Part shown: one piece after another, positions 9,006 through 17,069 of the stretch
Layout: each line of letters starts with the position of its first letter
How positions within the stretch are numbered: position 1 is the stretch's first letter
Source: Pseudomonadota bacterium
GTDB taxonomy: Bacteria; Pseudomonadota; Gammaproteobacteria; Burkholderiales; Rhodocyclaceae
Reading direction: 5' to 3'
Length of the DNA stretch: 64,000 nucleotides
Assembly (NCBI GenBank): GCA_008501585.1
Contig: QQUN01000012.1
Location: forward strand, 62,001 to 126,000
Made by a program: the position numbers and the translations under genes
The notes under the pieces: generated by a model
Seen by the model: the letters and a program-made list of their open reading frames with translations, nothing else
The model's database searches: none
Told to the model about the DNA's origin: nothing

Positions 9006-10130
9006 GTGGCTCGGGCAAAACCGCCGGCGCACGGATTTGAGCAGGTCGCCCTCGCGCTGCAGGGCGGTGGCGCGCTCGGCGCCTATCAGGCCGGTGCCTA
9101 CCAGGCGCTGTCGGCCCAGGGTATCGAACCCGGCTGGGTGGCCGGGGTGTCGATCGGCGCCATCAACGCCGCGCTCATCGCCGGCAATGCGCCCGAGGCG
9201 CGGGTGGCCGCGCTTGAGGGCTTCTGGCAGCGCATCACCCGCTTTCTGCCGGGCAACATGGCCCTGCCCGAGCCGCTCCTGCCTGCGGCCGTCAACAACC
9301 TCATGTGGGCCGGGCGCAACCTCACCTTCGGCCAGCCCGGCTTCTTCAGCCCGCGCCTGCCGCCGCCCTTCCTGTGGCCCGATGACCGGCCCGAGGCGCT
9401 GAGCTACTACGACATCGCCCCGCTGCGCGACACGCTGTTCGAGTTCGTGGATTTCGACCGGCTCAACGAAGGGCCGGTGCGCCTGTCGGTGGGGGCGGTG
9501 GACATCCACAACGGCAACTATGTGTACTTCGACAACCGCGAACGGCGCATCGGCCCCGAGCACATCATGGCCTCCGGTGCGCTGCCGCCGGGCTTCCCGC
9601 CGGTGGAGGTCGAGGGGCGCTACTACTGGGACGGTGGCCTGGCCTCCAATACCCCGCTCGACTATGTGCTGCACCACACCCCGCGGCCCGACACCCTGAT
9701 CTTCCAGATCGACCTGTGGCCCGCCCATGGCGAACTGCCGCGCAACATCCGCGACGTGGCCGAGCGCATCAAGGAGATCCAGTACTCCAGCCGCACGCGG
9801 CTCTCCAGCGACCACATGGTGCGCGAGATGCGCATGAAGCGCCGGGTGCGCGAGTTGCTCGCCCGCATGCCGCACGACACCGATGCCCAGTCGCTGCTCG
9901 AGGCCATGGAACAGGACTGCGCCGGCGGCGTGGCCACCATCGTGCACCTCATCTACGAGAGCCGTCCCTACGAGCACGAGAGCAAGGACTACAACTTCAG
10001 CCGCCGCATGATGGAAGAACACTGGCACAGCGGCGGCCACGACGTCAGCCGGGTGCTCAAGACGCCCGGCGTGCTCGAACGCCCGGACGACCACGAGGGC
10101 ATCCGCGTGTACGCCAGCGACCGCGTCTGA
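9006..10130 (+). CDS. Patatin-like phospholipase family protein
   Basis: A 374-residue patatin-fold hydrolase. The oxyanion motif is GGGALGAYQAG, the nucleophile elbow is GVSIGAINAAL with the catalytic Ser, and the catalytic Asp is in WDGGLASNTPLD. The ~150-residue C-terminal extension resembles the DUF3734-type tail of this bacterial subgroup. The GTG start follows the bdhA stop by 3 bp, with GGAG overlapping the end of bdhA. Patatins hydrolyse acyl esters. Tight pairing with 3-hydroxybutyrate dehydrogenase suggests a role in mobilising polyhydroxybutyrate or in granule-lipid turnover, which is inference. Confidence 0.9.
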   Translation: MARAKPPAHGFEQVALALQGGGALGAYQAGAYQALSAQGIEPGWVAGVSIGAINAALIAGNAPEARVAALEGFWQRITRFLPGNMALPEPLLPAAVNNLMWAGRNLTFGQPGFFSPRLPPPFLWPDDRPEALSYYDIAPLRDTLFEFVDFDRLNEGPVRLSVGAVDIHNGNYVYFDNRERRIGPEHIMASGALPPGFPPVEVEGRYYWDGGLASNTPLDYVLHHTPRPDTLIFQIDLWPAHGELPRNIRDVAERIKEIQYSSRTRLSSDHMVREMRMKRRVRELLARMPHDTDAQSLLEAMEQDCAGGVATIVHLIYESRPYEHESKDYNFSRRMMEEHWHSGGHDVSRVLKTPGVLERPDDHEGIRVYASDRV

Positions 10131-10181
10131 GGCCCGGCCCGCTACAATGGGGTGCATCGGAAGCGACAGGAGGAGATGAGC

Positions 10182-10643
10182 ATGATCAACCCGTCCCGCA
10201 TCCTCGCCGGCCTCGCGCTCGGCCTCGCCGCCGCCTGTGCCCAGGCCGAGTCCGGCCCGCTCAAGGACTACGACCCGCCGCTCGACCCGGCCTTCGCCGA
10301 GCAGATCCGCCAGGCCGACCTCGAGGCCGGCGCCGCCTTCTTCGAGCGCAAATGCTCGCAGTGCCACGATGGCTTCAAGGAAGGCGGCGACTTCAAGGGC
10401 CCGCACCTGTGGAACGTGATGGGCCGCAAGGCCGCTGCCCGCGAGGGCTTTCGCTACTCGCCGGCGATGCGCGAGGTCAAGCGCACATGGACCTACGCCA
10501 CGCTGGGTTACTACCTCAAGGATACGGAAACGGCCGTGCCGGGGCGTGAGATGAATTTTGTCGGCATTGCCGATGATGCGACGCGGGCCAATGTCGTGGC
10601 CTATCTGAGGACACTGAGCGACGCACCGGAGCCGCTGCCGTGA
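10182..10643 (+). CDS. Monohaem c-type cytochrome, exported
   Basis: A 153-residue protein. The signal peptide (INPSRILAGLALGLAAACAQA) is followed by a class I cytochrome c fold with one haem motif, CSQCH. The likely axial Met is in GREMNFVG near the C-terminus. It should be a small periplasmic electron carrier, matured by the Ccm system encoded at 50.6-57.7 kb. The ATG at 10182 is preferred over 10176 because AGGAGGAG then has a 6-nt spacing. It follows the patatin gene by 51 bp. Its electron partners are not apparent. Confidence 0.88.
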   Translation: MINPSRILAGLALGLAAACAQAESGPLKDYDPPLDPAFAEQIRQADLEAGAAFFERKCSQCHDGFKEGGDFKGPHLWNVMGRKAAAREGFRYSPAMREVKRTWTYATLGYYLKDTETAVPGREMNFVGIADDATRANVVAYLRTLSDAPEPLP

Positions 10644-10745
10644 TCGACGCGCGCACAGAATGTGCTAGTCGCGGCCCTTGGAGAAAATGCCCCGCTGTAT
10701 CGTCGGCTCGTCGGTAGCCTGACGAACAGGCGACGGTGCAACTTT

Positions 10746-10823
10746 GTAGGGTGGGTGGCTCGCCCCCCACTATCGTGCCAGACAACAAATCTTGCTTGGT
10801 GGGCGGCGAGCCGCCCACCCTAC
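10746..10823. repeat. 78-bp composite palindromic unit 1
   Basis: It starts GTAGGGTGGGTGGCTCGCC and ends GGCGAGCCGCCCACCCTAC, so its ends are inverted repeats. The end module GGTGGGCGGCGAGCCGCC is itself palindromic. It has the same length and end modules as unit 2, with an unrelated centre. Confidence 0.75.
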
Positions 10824-10898
10824 AAAGCTGGCGCCATAGCGGCGGTCGGTGCCTTTGGCATCGGAGCGTTGGACGGGTCTCGCCCCGGTGGGCGAGTT

Positions 10899-10924
10899 AC
10901 TTCTTTGTCGCGCGAAAAAGAAGT
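10899..10924. repeat. Hairpin of a widespread intergenic repeat type
   Basis: ACTTCTTT pairs with AAAGAAGT around a 10-base loop, flanked by GGCGAGTT and CACCAAGAAAACGCG. The layout GAGTTACTT...AAGTCACCAAG resembles an intergenic repeat seen in many proteobacterial genomes (from memory, not checked). Confidence 0.5.
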
Positions 10925-11109
10925 CACCAAGAAAACGCGCCCCGCTGTCGTGGTCCTTCGGGCTCCCCTCCCTCCGCAAGCCCGGGGCGGGCGGCTTCGC
11001 AAACTCGCCTTGCGGGCTCAAACAGCGAAGCCGCTGTTTCCGCCCCGCACTTGCTGCGCTCGCCACGACAGAGGGGGGGCACCAACCTCCCGAGTTGGCG
11101 CTCGAACGC

Positions 11110-11187
11110 GTAGGGTGGGCAACGCGTTGCCCACCGGGCGGCGTGGGTCGCGGGGCGTGATGGTGGGCGGCAAGCCGCCCACCCTAC
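11110..11187. repeat. 78-bp composite palindromic unit 2
   Basis: It starts GTAGGGTGGGCAACGCGTTG and ends GGCAAGCCGCCCACCCTAC. The length equals unit 1 exactly and the right module differs by one base (GGCAAGCC against GGCGAGCC). The left half is a nested palindrome, GGTGGGCAACGCGTTGCCCA. Confidence 0.75.
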
Positions 11188-11415
11188 AGTTCGGGCGACG
11201 GCGATGGCGATGGCGAAGCCGAGCCCGCGGCTTCTTTCCCCTTCTGTGCCGCCGAACGGAGGCCGGGGACGGCGGGAATTGTCGTGTCGCTGTCTGAGCC
11301 CGGAACGGGCGAGTTTGCGACACGATCCGCTGGCGCGAGACCCGGCCAACGACCCTGCGATGCGCACGCTACGCTGGAGTGCGGATCAAAGGCCATTCGG
11401 GCACAACCAGAAATC

Positions 11416-11838
11416 CTATGCCCCCGGCACCTCGCGAATCGCCGGCAGTGCTTCCCCTTCGGGAACGAAGCGCAATGCCACCCCGTTATTGCAATACCGT
11501 TGCCCGGTCGGCGCCGGGCCGTCGCCGAAGACGTGGCCCTGGTGGCCGCCGCAGTGGGCGCAGTGGTACTCGGTGCGCGGCACGATGAGCTTGAAGTCGG
11601 TCTTGGTCTCGACCGCGCCGGGCAGGGATTGCCAGAAGCTGGGCCAGCCGGTGCCGCTGTCGAACTTGGTGTCCTGGGTAAACAGCGGGGTGTGGCAGGC
11701 GGCACAGATGAAGGTGCCGGGGCGTTTTTCGTGATTCAGCGGGCTGGTGCCGGCGCGCTCGGTGCCTTCTTCGAACAGCACGTGGCATGAATCGGCGGGC
11801 AGGTCGGCTGCCCAGTCGCTGCGTTTGTTTCCGGCCAT
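11416..11838 (-). CDS. msrB: Peptide-methionine (R)-S-oxide reductase MsrB
   Basis: A 140-residue MsrB-domain protein that reduces methionine R-sulfoxide in proteins using thioredoxin. It shows the zinc ligands CAAC and CAHC, the substrate-site GTGWPSFW, and the catalytic Cys in QRYCNNGVALRF, where CNN replaces the more usual CVN or CIN. It has no signal peptide and is cytoplasmic. The start is fixed by AAAGGAGG 4 nt upstream of ATG. The amidotransferase gene lies 68 bp upstream on the same strand. Confidence 0.93.
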   Translation of the reverse strand: MAGNKRSDWAADLPADSCHVLFEEGTERAGTSPLNHEKRPGTFICAACHTPLFTQDTKFDSGTGWPSFWQSLPGAVETKTDFKLIVPRTEYHCAHCGGHQGHVFGDGPAPTGQRYCNNGVALRFVPEGEALPAIREVPGA

Positions 11839-11906
11839 GATGCCTCCTTTGACGGCGATGTCGGTGGTCTCTGGCAGTGGACCGCGCCTGGCGCGGCAGG
11901 TTGCGT

Positions 11907-12614
11907 TCAGCCGGGCCGGCGGGCGGTCATGGTGTCGAGCCAGGTGGTGAGCACGGAGCGAGCGATGGGGGCCAGTTGGGGGCCGTGCAGGGCGGTGGCG
12001 GTGCGCAGGGCGGGCAGGTTGATGCCGGCCTCGGCCAGCTCGAGGGCGTGGCCGATCAGCCATTGCTCGACCCGCGTGGGGTCCATTTCGAGGTGGAATT
12101 GCAGCGCCAGCGCATGGTGGCCGACCGAGAAGGCCTGGTGCGGGGTGTCTGCCGAGGCGGCGAGCCAGGTGGCGCCCTTGGGGATGTCGAAGGTGTCACC
12201 GTGCCAGTGCAGCACGGGCAGGTCGCCGACGGCGGCCAGCGGCGAGGCGCAGCCGGCTTCGGTCAGTTGCAGCGGCGCCCAGCCCAGTTCCTTGCGCTTG
12301 CCGGGATAGACCCGGGCGCCCATGGCGCTGGCCATGAGCTGGGCGCCGAGGCACAGCCCGAGGGTGGGCGCGCGGGCGGCGAGGCGGTCGCGGATGGCGA
12401 TGATCTCCTCGCTCAGATAGGGGTAGCGGTCGGTGTCGTAGGCGCTGACCGGGCCGCCGCAGATGATCAGCAGGTCGGCCGCTCGCAGGCGCCGGGGGTG
12501 GGCGTCGACGCCGGCGTCGACGGTCTCGATGGCGTAGCCCCGCTGTCGCAGCGGGCCCTCGAACAGCCCCAGGTCTTCAAAGGCGACGTGACGCAGTACG
12601 AGGGCGCGGGGCAT
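11907..12614 (-). CDS. Class I glutamine amidotransferase-like protein
   Basis: A 235-residue GATase1 domain. The nucleophile Cys is in LGLCLGAQLMA, the oxyanion Gly-Gly is in ICGGPVSAYD, and the catalytic His is in LQFHLEMDP with a nearby Glu. It resembles stand-alone GMP-synthase-like amidotransferases, some of which act as gamma-glutamyl hydrolases or polyamine/GABA-conjugate peptidases. The acceptor substrate is unknown. It begins 6 bp after the end of the upstream PEP-CTERM gene, so they may share a transcript, though a functional link is doubtful. Confidence 0.88.
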   Translation of the reverse strand: MPRALVLRHVAFEDLGLFEGPLRQRGYAIETVDAGVDAHPRRLRAADLLIICGGPVSAYDTDRYPYLSEEIIAIRDRLAARAPTLGLCLGAQLMASAMGARVYPGKRKELGWAPLQLTEAGCASPLAAVGDLPVLHWHGDTFDIPKGATWLAASADTPHQAFSVGHHALALQFHLEMDPTRVEQWLIGHALELAEAGINLPALRTATALHGPQLAPIARSVLTTWLDTMTARRPG

Positions 12615-12620
12615 GGTGGA

Positions 12621-13451
12621 TCATCCTTTCTTGAAGCGCTGCCGGGCGGCGAGGCCGAGCAGGCCGGTGAGCATCATCAGGGCGGTGGTGGGCTCCGGGA
12701 CGGCGGTGACGGGCTGGGTCAGGGCCGGGATGTTCAGCGTGGCGACGCCGGTATCGTACACCGTGGACCACGCCAGGTTCAGGAAGGATGGGCGATAGGG
12801 CCGGCCGTTGCAACCCGGGCCGGTGAAACCGGCCTGCTCGCAGGCCAGCTCCTGGACGATGTGGGTGCCGGCGGGGTTGATGATGGTGCTTTGCACGCCC
12901 AGCGACAGGGAGATGCCGTCGCGGCCGCTCAGGTCGTTGCCGGCGAGATCGAAGAAATAGCCGCTGGCCAGCGAGCCGCTGACGAGGCTGGCCTGCAGGC
13001 CAGCCAGGCGGGTGATCGGGTCGATCTGGCCGCCGGTGACCGCGAAGCTGGCGATGCGGGTACCGTTGTTGGCGCCATAGAAGCCGTTGGTGCTGCCGAA
13101 GTCGAAGACGGCGTCGGAATACAGGTCGATCACGCCGCCGGTAAAGCCGCTGCCGAGCAGGCCGACGGCGCCGGTGACCTTGTAGCTGACGGTCAGGTCG
13201 TGGCTGGACGACACGCCGCCCTGCGCGATCTGGTAGGCGCCGTGTTCTTCGAAGGCCAGCCCGAGGGCAGGAAGGGACAGTTCTTGCTGGATAAAGCCGG
13301 CGCCGGCGATGTTGAGCGAGGAGACGAAGCTGGCGTCGGACCATCCGGTGCCGGCGGCGTTGAGGTACCAGCCGGTGCTGGCGTGGGCCGACGGGGTGAG
13401 GGCGGCAAGGGCGGTGAGCGCAGTCAGCAGCGAGAGGCGGGTGGCGGGCAT
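12621..13451 (-). CDS. PEP-CTERM sorting domain protein (second)
   Basis: A 276-residue exported protein. The N-terminus is a signal peptide ending SAHAS, and the C-terminus is VPEPTTALMMLTGLLGLA followed by a basic RQRFKKG tail. The ectodomain is rich in Gly, Ser and small hydrophobics, with repeated SGLxG-like turns and one Cys pair region (LACEQAGFTGPGCNGRP). It probably becomes a surface or matrix protein via exosortase. CGGAG precedes the ATG. It is unrelated to the PEP-CTERM protein at 4350 outside the tail. Confidence 0.88.
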   Translation of the reverse strand: MPATRLSLLTALTALAALTPSAHASTGWYLNAAGTGWSDASFVSSLNIAGAGFIQQELSLPALGLAFEEHGAYQIAQGGVSSSHDLTVSYKVTGAVGLLGSGFTGGVIDLYSDAVFDFGSTNGFYGANNGTRIASFAVTGGQIDPITRLAGLQASLVSGSLASGYFFDLAGNDLSGRDGISLSLGVQSTIINPAGTHIVQELACEQAGFTGPGCNGRPYRPSFLNLAWSTVYDTGVATLNIPALTQPVTAVPEPTTALMMLTGLLGLAARQRFKKG

Positions 13452-13520
13452 GGGGGCTCCGATGGCGAGGGATGGACGGACCTGGCTATCGTAGCGGAAA
13501 TCGATGCCAATGGCATCTCG

Positions 13521-14789
13521 TCACAACAAGGGGTCCGCCGCTTGACGGTCGAGCCAGCGGAGGGCGCCAAGGGCCGCGGCGCGGCCGGTGGCCAGGCAGG
13601 CGGTGAGCAGGTAGCCGCCGGTCGGGGCGTCCCAGTCGAGCATCTCGCCAGCGCAGAATACGCCGGGGCGGGCGCTGAGCATGAGCGAGGCGTCGAGCCC
13701 GCTGAAGCGGATCCCGCCAGCGGTGCTGATGGCTTCGTCGATGGGGCGCGTCCGGCACACGCGCAGCGGCAGCGCCTTGAGCGTGGCGGCGGTGCGGGCC
13801 GGGTCGTCGAGCGCCTCGGGTGGGAGCACCTCACGCAGCAGCCCGGCCTTGACGCCCTTGAGGCCGACGCTGCGCTGCAAGTGGTTGCTCAGCGAGCGCC
13901 GGCCGCGCGGGGCGGCCAGCGCCTGGCGCAGCTGGGCTTCGCTGCGGTCGGGCAGGAGGTCGAGCGTGATGTCGACCGGCCCGGCGGCCAGGGCATCGCG
14001 CAGCGGGGCGCTGAGGGCGTAGATCAGGGGGCCTTGCAGCCCGGCGGCGGTGACCAGGCATTCGCCATGGCGTTCGTGCCGGGTGCCGGCGGGGTCGGTG
14101 AAGCGCAGGGTGACGGTCTTGAGCGGTTCGCCGGCGAAACGCTCGCGAAAATGCGCGCTCCAGTCGAGTTCGAAGCCGCAGTTGCTGGGCGCCAGTGGGG
14201 CCATGTCGATGCCGGCGGCGCTGAGCGCCTCGACCCAGCGCCCGTCGCTGCCCAGCCGCGCCCAGCTGCCGCCGCCGAGCGCGAGGAGGGTGGCGTCGGC
14301 ACGGTGGCTGTGCGGGCCGTCGGGGGTGTCGAAGCGGAGGGCGCCGTCGGCCTGCCAGCCCGTCCAGCGGTGGCGGGGGCGAATATGCACACCCGCGCCG
14401 CGCAGTCGGGCCAGCCAGGCCCGCAGCAGCGGGGCGGCCTTCATGCCGGCGGGGAAGACTTTGCCGGAGCTGCCGACGAAGGTGTCGATGCCCAGCCCGG
14501 CCGCCCAGGCGCGGATGGCGTCGGGGCCGAAGTCGGCGATGAAGGGGGCGAGGGCCTCGCGGCCGGCGCTGTAGCGGTCAAGAAACGCGGGGGCGGCTTC
14601 GGCGTGGGTGATGTTCAGCCCGCCGCGCCCGGCCATCAGCAGCTTGCGACCGACGGTGGGCATGCGCTCGAACACATCGACGGCACGACCGGCGCACGCG
14701 AGCACCTCGGCAGCCATCAGGCCGGCCGGGCCGCCGCCGATGATGGCGATGCGGGGGGGCGTTTCGTCGATGGGGCGAGGGGGCGACAT
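13521..14789 (-). CDS. FAD-dependent flavoprotein (HI0933/BaiN-like, TIGR03862 type)
   Basis: A 422-residue flavoprotein. The dinucleotide-binding motif is IAIIGGGPAGLMAAEVLA, followed by ERMPTVGRKLLMAGRGGLN, which is diagnostic of the HI0933/YhiN group. The FAD-contacting C-terminus is GVFCAGEMLDWDAPTGGY. Members are putative NAD(P)/FAD oxidoreductases of largely unknown physiological role. ATG at 14789 is preferred to a GTG at 14813, since the extra residues are low-complexity. It is divergent from the mscS-type channel. Confidence 0.88.
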   Translation of the reverse strand: MSPPRPIDETPPRIAIIGGGPAGLMAAEVLACAGRAVDVFERMPTVGRKLLMAGRGGLNITHAEAAPAFLDRYSAGREALAPFIADFGPDAIRAWAAGLGIDTFVGSSGKVFPAGMKAAPLLRAWLARLRGAGVHIRPRHRWTGWQADGALRFDTPDGPHSHRADATLLALGGGSWARLGSDGRWVEALSAAGIDMAPLAPSNCGFELDWSAHFRERFAGEPLKTVTLRFTDPAGTRHERHGECLVTAAGLQGPLIYALSAPLRDALAAGPVDITLDLLPDRSEAQLRQALAAPRGRRSLSNHLQRSVGLKGVKAGLLREVLPPEALDDPARTAATLKALPLRVCRTRPIDEAISTAGGIRFSGLDASLMLSARPGVFCAGEMLDWDAPTGGYLLTACLATGRAAALGALRWLDRQAADPLL

Positions 14790-14970
14790 GGCGGCGGGGC
14801 GGGGGGAGGACACGCGGGGATGATACCTGTGCCGCCGCCGGTGGCGTCACCTGTGTTTGCGTCGCCGACTTGCGCGGTGCTGCCATGCACCATAGGCTGA
14901 AGGCTGTGTCCGGGCCGGCGGCATGCACGGCCCGACCCCGACAGAACGCCTTTGAACGCACGGAGATGCC

Positions 14971-15849
14971 ATGCTGGAAAACCTGATGAACACCGAGAAG
15001 CTCACTGCCTACGCGACCGACTGGGGCCTGAACCTGCTCTTTGCGCTGGTCATCTTCATTGTCGGCCGGTGGTTGGTGGGCGGTGCCGTCGCCATCGCGC
15101 GCCGGGTGCTGGGCCGCACCGGAATGGACGAGATGCTGTCGCATTTCGTGCTGTCGATCCTGCACGGCGTGCTGCTGCTGGTGATCGTGATCGCCGCGCT
15201 CAACCGGCTCGGCGTGGACACCACGTCGCTGGTGGCCCTGATCGGTGCCGCCGGCCTGGCGATCGGCCTGTCGTTGCAGGATTCGCTGAAGAACTTTGCC
15301 GCCGGGGTGATGCTGATCGTCTTCCGCCCGTTCAAGGCCGGTGATTTCGTCGAGGCCGGCGGCACGACCGGCGTGGTGGAGAAGATCAACATCTTCAGCT
15401 CGACCTTCCGCACCCCGGACAACCGCGAGATCGTCGTCCCCAATGGCGCCATCTACGCCGATGTGATCACCAACTACTCGGCCCGCGAGACACGGCGCAT
15501 CGACCTGCTGGTGGGCATCAGCTACGACGACGATATCCGCAAGGCCAAGGCGGTGGCCGAGGCGGTGGTCAAGGCCGACCCGCGGGTGCTGGCCGATCCG
15601 GCGCCGGTGATTGCGGTGGCGGACCTGGCTGACAGCAGCGTGAACCTGCACATCCGGCCGTGGGTCAAGACGCCGGACTACTTCCTGACCATGTGCGAGC
15701 TGAAGGAGAAGATCAAGATTGCCTACGACGACAACGGCATCTCGATCCCCTACCCGCAGACCGACCTGCATGTGCACCAGGCCGCGCCCAGCGTGCTTGC
15801 CCCCGCGGCGCCCACGGGCGCCAAGCGGGAGCAGCTCGAGAGCGACTGA
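14971..15849 (+). CDS. Small-conductance mechanosensitive channel, MscS family
   Basis: A 292-residue channel protein of the usual MscS size. Three N-terminal membrane helices end in the pore-lining segment ALIGAAGLAIGLSLQDSLKN, followed by the beta domain (FKAGDFVEAGGTTGVVEKI) and the cytoplasmic cage. MscS channels open under membrane tension to release solutes after hypo-osmotic shock. GGAG sits 6 nt before the ATG. The gene converges on the PNPOx-like gene with 16 bp between stops. Confidence 0.92.
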   Translation: MLENLMNTEKLTAYATDWGLNLLFALVIFIVGRWLVGGAVAIARRVLGRTGMDEMLSHFVLSILHGVLLLVIVIAALNRLGVDTTSLVALIGAAGLAIGLSLQDSLKNFAAGVMLIVFRPFKAGDFVEAGGTTGVVEKINIFSSTFRTPDNREIVVPNGAIYADVITNYSARETRRIDLLVGISYDDDIRKAKAVAEAVVKADPRVLADPAPVIAVADLADSSVNLHIRPWVKTPDYFLTMCELKEKIKIAYDDNGISIPYPQTDLHVHQAAPSVLAPAAPTGAKREQLESD

Positions 15850-15865
15850 GCACGGCCTCAGGCGC

Positions 15866-16498
15866 TCAGCCCGGCAACGGGTAGTCCGCCACCTGGCTGT
15901 CCGGCTCGGTGACCGGTGTGCCCGCCTGCAGGCGCAGCGGCAGCACGCCGGCCCACACCGGCCAGTCCAGGTCGGCGTCGTCGTCCTTGACGCCGCCGCT
16001 GCGGATCTTGGCCGAGGCTTCGCTCAGTTTCAGGCGCAGCACGGTCGTGGCGTTCAGTTCCTTGTCCGTCACCGGGCGCAGGCTGGCCCAGCGTCCGGGC
16101 GCCACCTTGTCGATGAAGGCCTTCATGGTGTCGAGCTTGTGGGCGTCGTCATCGACCACCTCGAAGCGGCCGTAGGCCACCACCGAGCGAAAATTCATTG
16201 AGTGATGAAAGGCCGAGCGTGCCAACACCAGGCCGTCGACCTGTGCCAGCGTGACGCAGGCGTCGCTGTCGGTCAGCGCCTTGAGCATGCGCGAGGCGCG
16301 GGCACCGTGGATGTAAAGATACTCGCCGACTCGCCAGTGGGCGGTGGGCATGGCGTGCACCGTGCCGTCGAGCATGAAGGACACATGACACACCCAGGCG
16401 TCGTCGATGATCGCGGCCAGGGTGTCGACATCATAGTGGCCGCGCTCGGGGTGGCGCCGTAGTCGGGTGCGGGGGCTGGGGGCGGTGGTGAGCGTCAT
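15866..16498 (-). CDS. Pyridoxamine 5'-phosphate oxidase family protein
   Basis: A 210-residue split-barrel flavin-binding protein of the PNPOx-like group. It begins with RTRLRRHPERGHYD and contains the FMN-binding stretch MPTAHWRVGEYLYIHGARAS and NFRSVVAYGRFE. The start overlaps the upstream osmC-type stop by 4 bp (ATGA), so the two form a coupled operon. Such flavin proteins are often linked to MocR/PdxR-type regulators, and one is encoded divergently at 17070. The true substrate could be a B6 vitamer or another flavin-reducible compound. Confidence 0.85.
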   Translation of the reverse strand: MTLTTAPSPRTRLRRHPERGHYDVDTLAAIIDDAWVCHVSFMLDGTVHAMPTAHWRVGEYLYIHGARASRMLKALTDSDACVTLAQVDGLVLARSAFHHSMNFRSVVAYGRFEVVDDDAHKLDTMKAFIDKVAPGRWASLRPVTDKELNATTVLRLKLSEASAKIRSGGVKDDDADLDWPVWAGVLPLRLQAGTPVTEPDSQVADYPLPG

Positions 16499-16980
16499 GG
16501 CTGTGGGTCCTTGGCGGTGAGCAGGCTGGGGTGACAGTGCAGTTCGGATGTGACCGAATTGGCGATAAAGCAGGCCTCGTGGGCGGCGTGGTGCAGGGCC
16601 GCGTGCTGGTCGGTGGTTGGCTGTTTTGCGGCGAAACGCACGGCCGGCCGAAGCGTGACGGTGGTCATCCGCTGTTTGCCGTCGGGGCCGGCGGCCATCA
16701 CACCGACGGCGGCGTCCTCGTAATGGTCGATACACCAGCCGTCGCGCGCCGCGAGCGACAGAAACCACAGCATGTGGCAGCTCGAGAGCGCGGCCACGAA
16801 GGCTTCTTCGGGGTCCACGGCCGCCGGGTCGGAGTACGGCAGCGGCACGACATGGGGCGATGACGACGCCGGGAGCGTGACGCCGCCGTCAAAACGGATC
16901 TCGTGGCGTCGGCTGTAGCGGTTGTCGGTGAAGACCTGGTCGCCGCGGGTCCAGACGGTGTGCGCGGTGTAGGTGCTCAT
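16495..16980 (-). CDS. OsmC family protein
   Basis: A 161-residue OsmC/Ohr-fold protein. The two redox cysteines are visible in LSSCHMLWF and HEACFIANS, as in thiol peroxidases that detoxify organic hydroperoxides. The start at MSTYTAH has CGGAG 8-12 nt upstream; six codons further upstream are not convincing. It is the first gene of a two-gene operon with the PNPOx-like gene and is divergent from a MocR-type regulator 89 bp away. Confidence 0.9.
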   Translation of the reverse strand: MSTYTAHTVWTRGDQVFTDNRYSRRHEIRFDGGVTLPASSSPHVVPLPYSDPAAVDPEEAFVAALSSCHMLWFLSLAARDGWCIDHYEDAAVGVMAAGPDGKQRMTTVTLRPAVRFAAKQPTTDQHAALHHAAHEACFIANSVTSELHCHPSLLTAKDPQP

Positions 16981-17023
16981 GGCGGGGCTCCGGATCAAAG
17001 GTGTGGTCAGCGTAGCGTGGCGC

Positions 17024-17043
17024 TGGCACCATGCGAAGTGCCA
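17024..17043. promoter_or_regulatory. Candidate operator between osmC-type and MocR genes
   Basis: TGGCAC-N8-GTGCCA is a perfect inverted repeat in the 89-bp divergent gap, 26 bp upstream of the MocR start codon. It is the only strong symmetry there and is a reasonable site for the adjacent regulator. Confidence 0.5.
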
Positions 17044-17069
17044 CGGAACGACATTTTTCTGGAGCCACG

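Larger units (their letters stand above)
10644..11415. other. 770-bp gene-free region built of palindromic repeats
   Basis: No credible gene is present. The frames that are open here lack start signals and protein character. The stretch contains two 78-bp composite units (10746-10823 and 11110-11187), a hairpin at 10899-10924, and GC-rich inverted segments around CAAACTCGCCTTGCGGGC. Closely similar-looking sequences are common as intergenic repeats in proteobacteria. It separates the cytochrome gene from the converging msrB gene. Confidence 0.75.

Noticed and set aside
7815-10406. An 863-codon open frame on the minus strand
   Set aside because: It is antisense to bdhA and the patatin gene, both of which have clear catalytic motifs; composition is that of a GC-rich shadow frame.
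10662-11297. A 211-codon frame in the repeat island
   Set aside because: It spans several palindromic repeats, lacks a ribosome site and has repetitive Pro/Arg/Gly composition.
10644-11415. A CRISPR array
   Set aside because: The repeats are two separated composite palindromes with unequal internal sequence, not regularly spaced units, and no cas genes are near.
11877-14900. A 1007-codon open frame on the plus strand
   Set aside because: It lies antisense to the amidotransferase, PEP-CTERM and flavoprotein genes. It is Gly/Ala/Arg-rich with no domain and no start signal, a product of high GC content.
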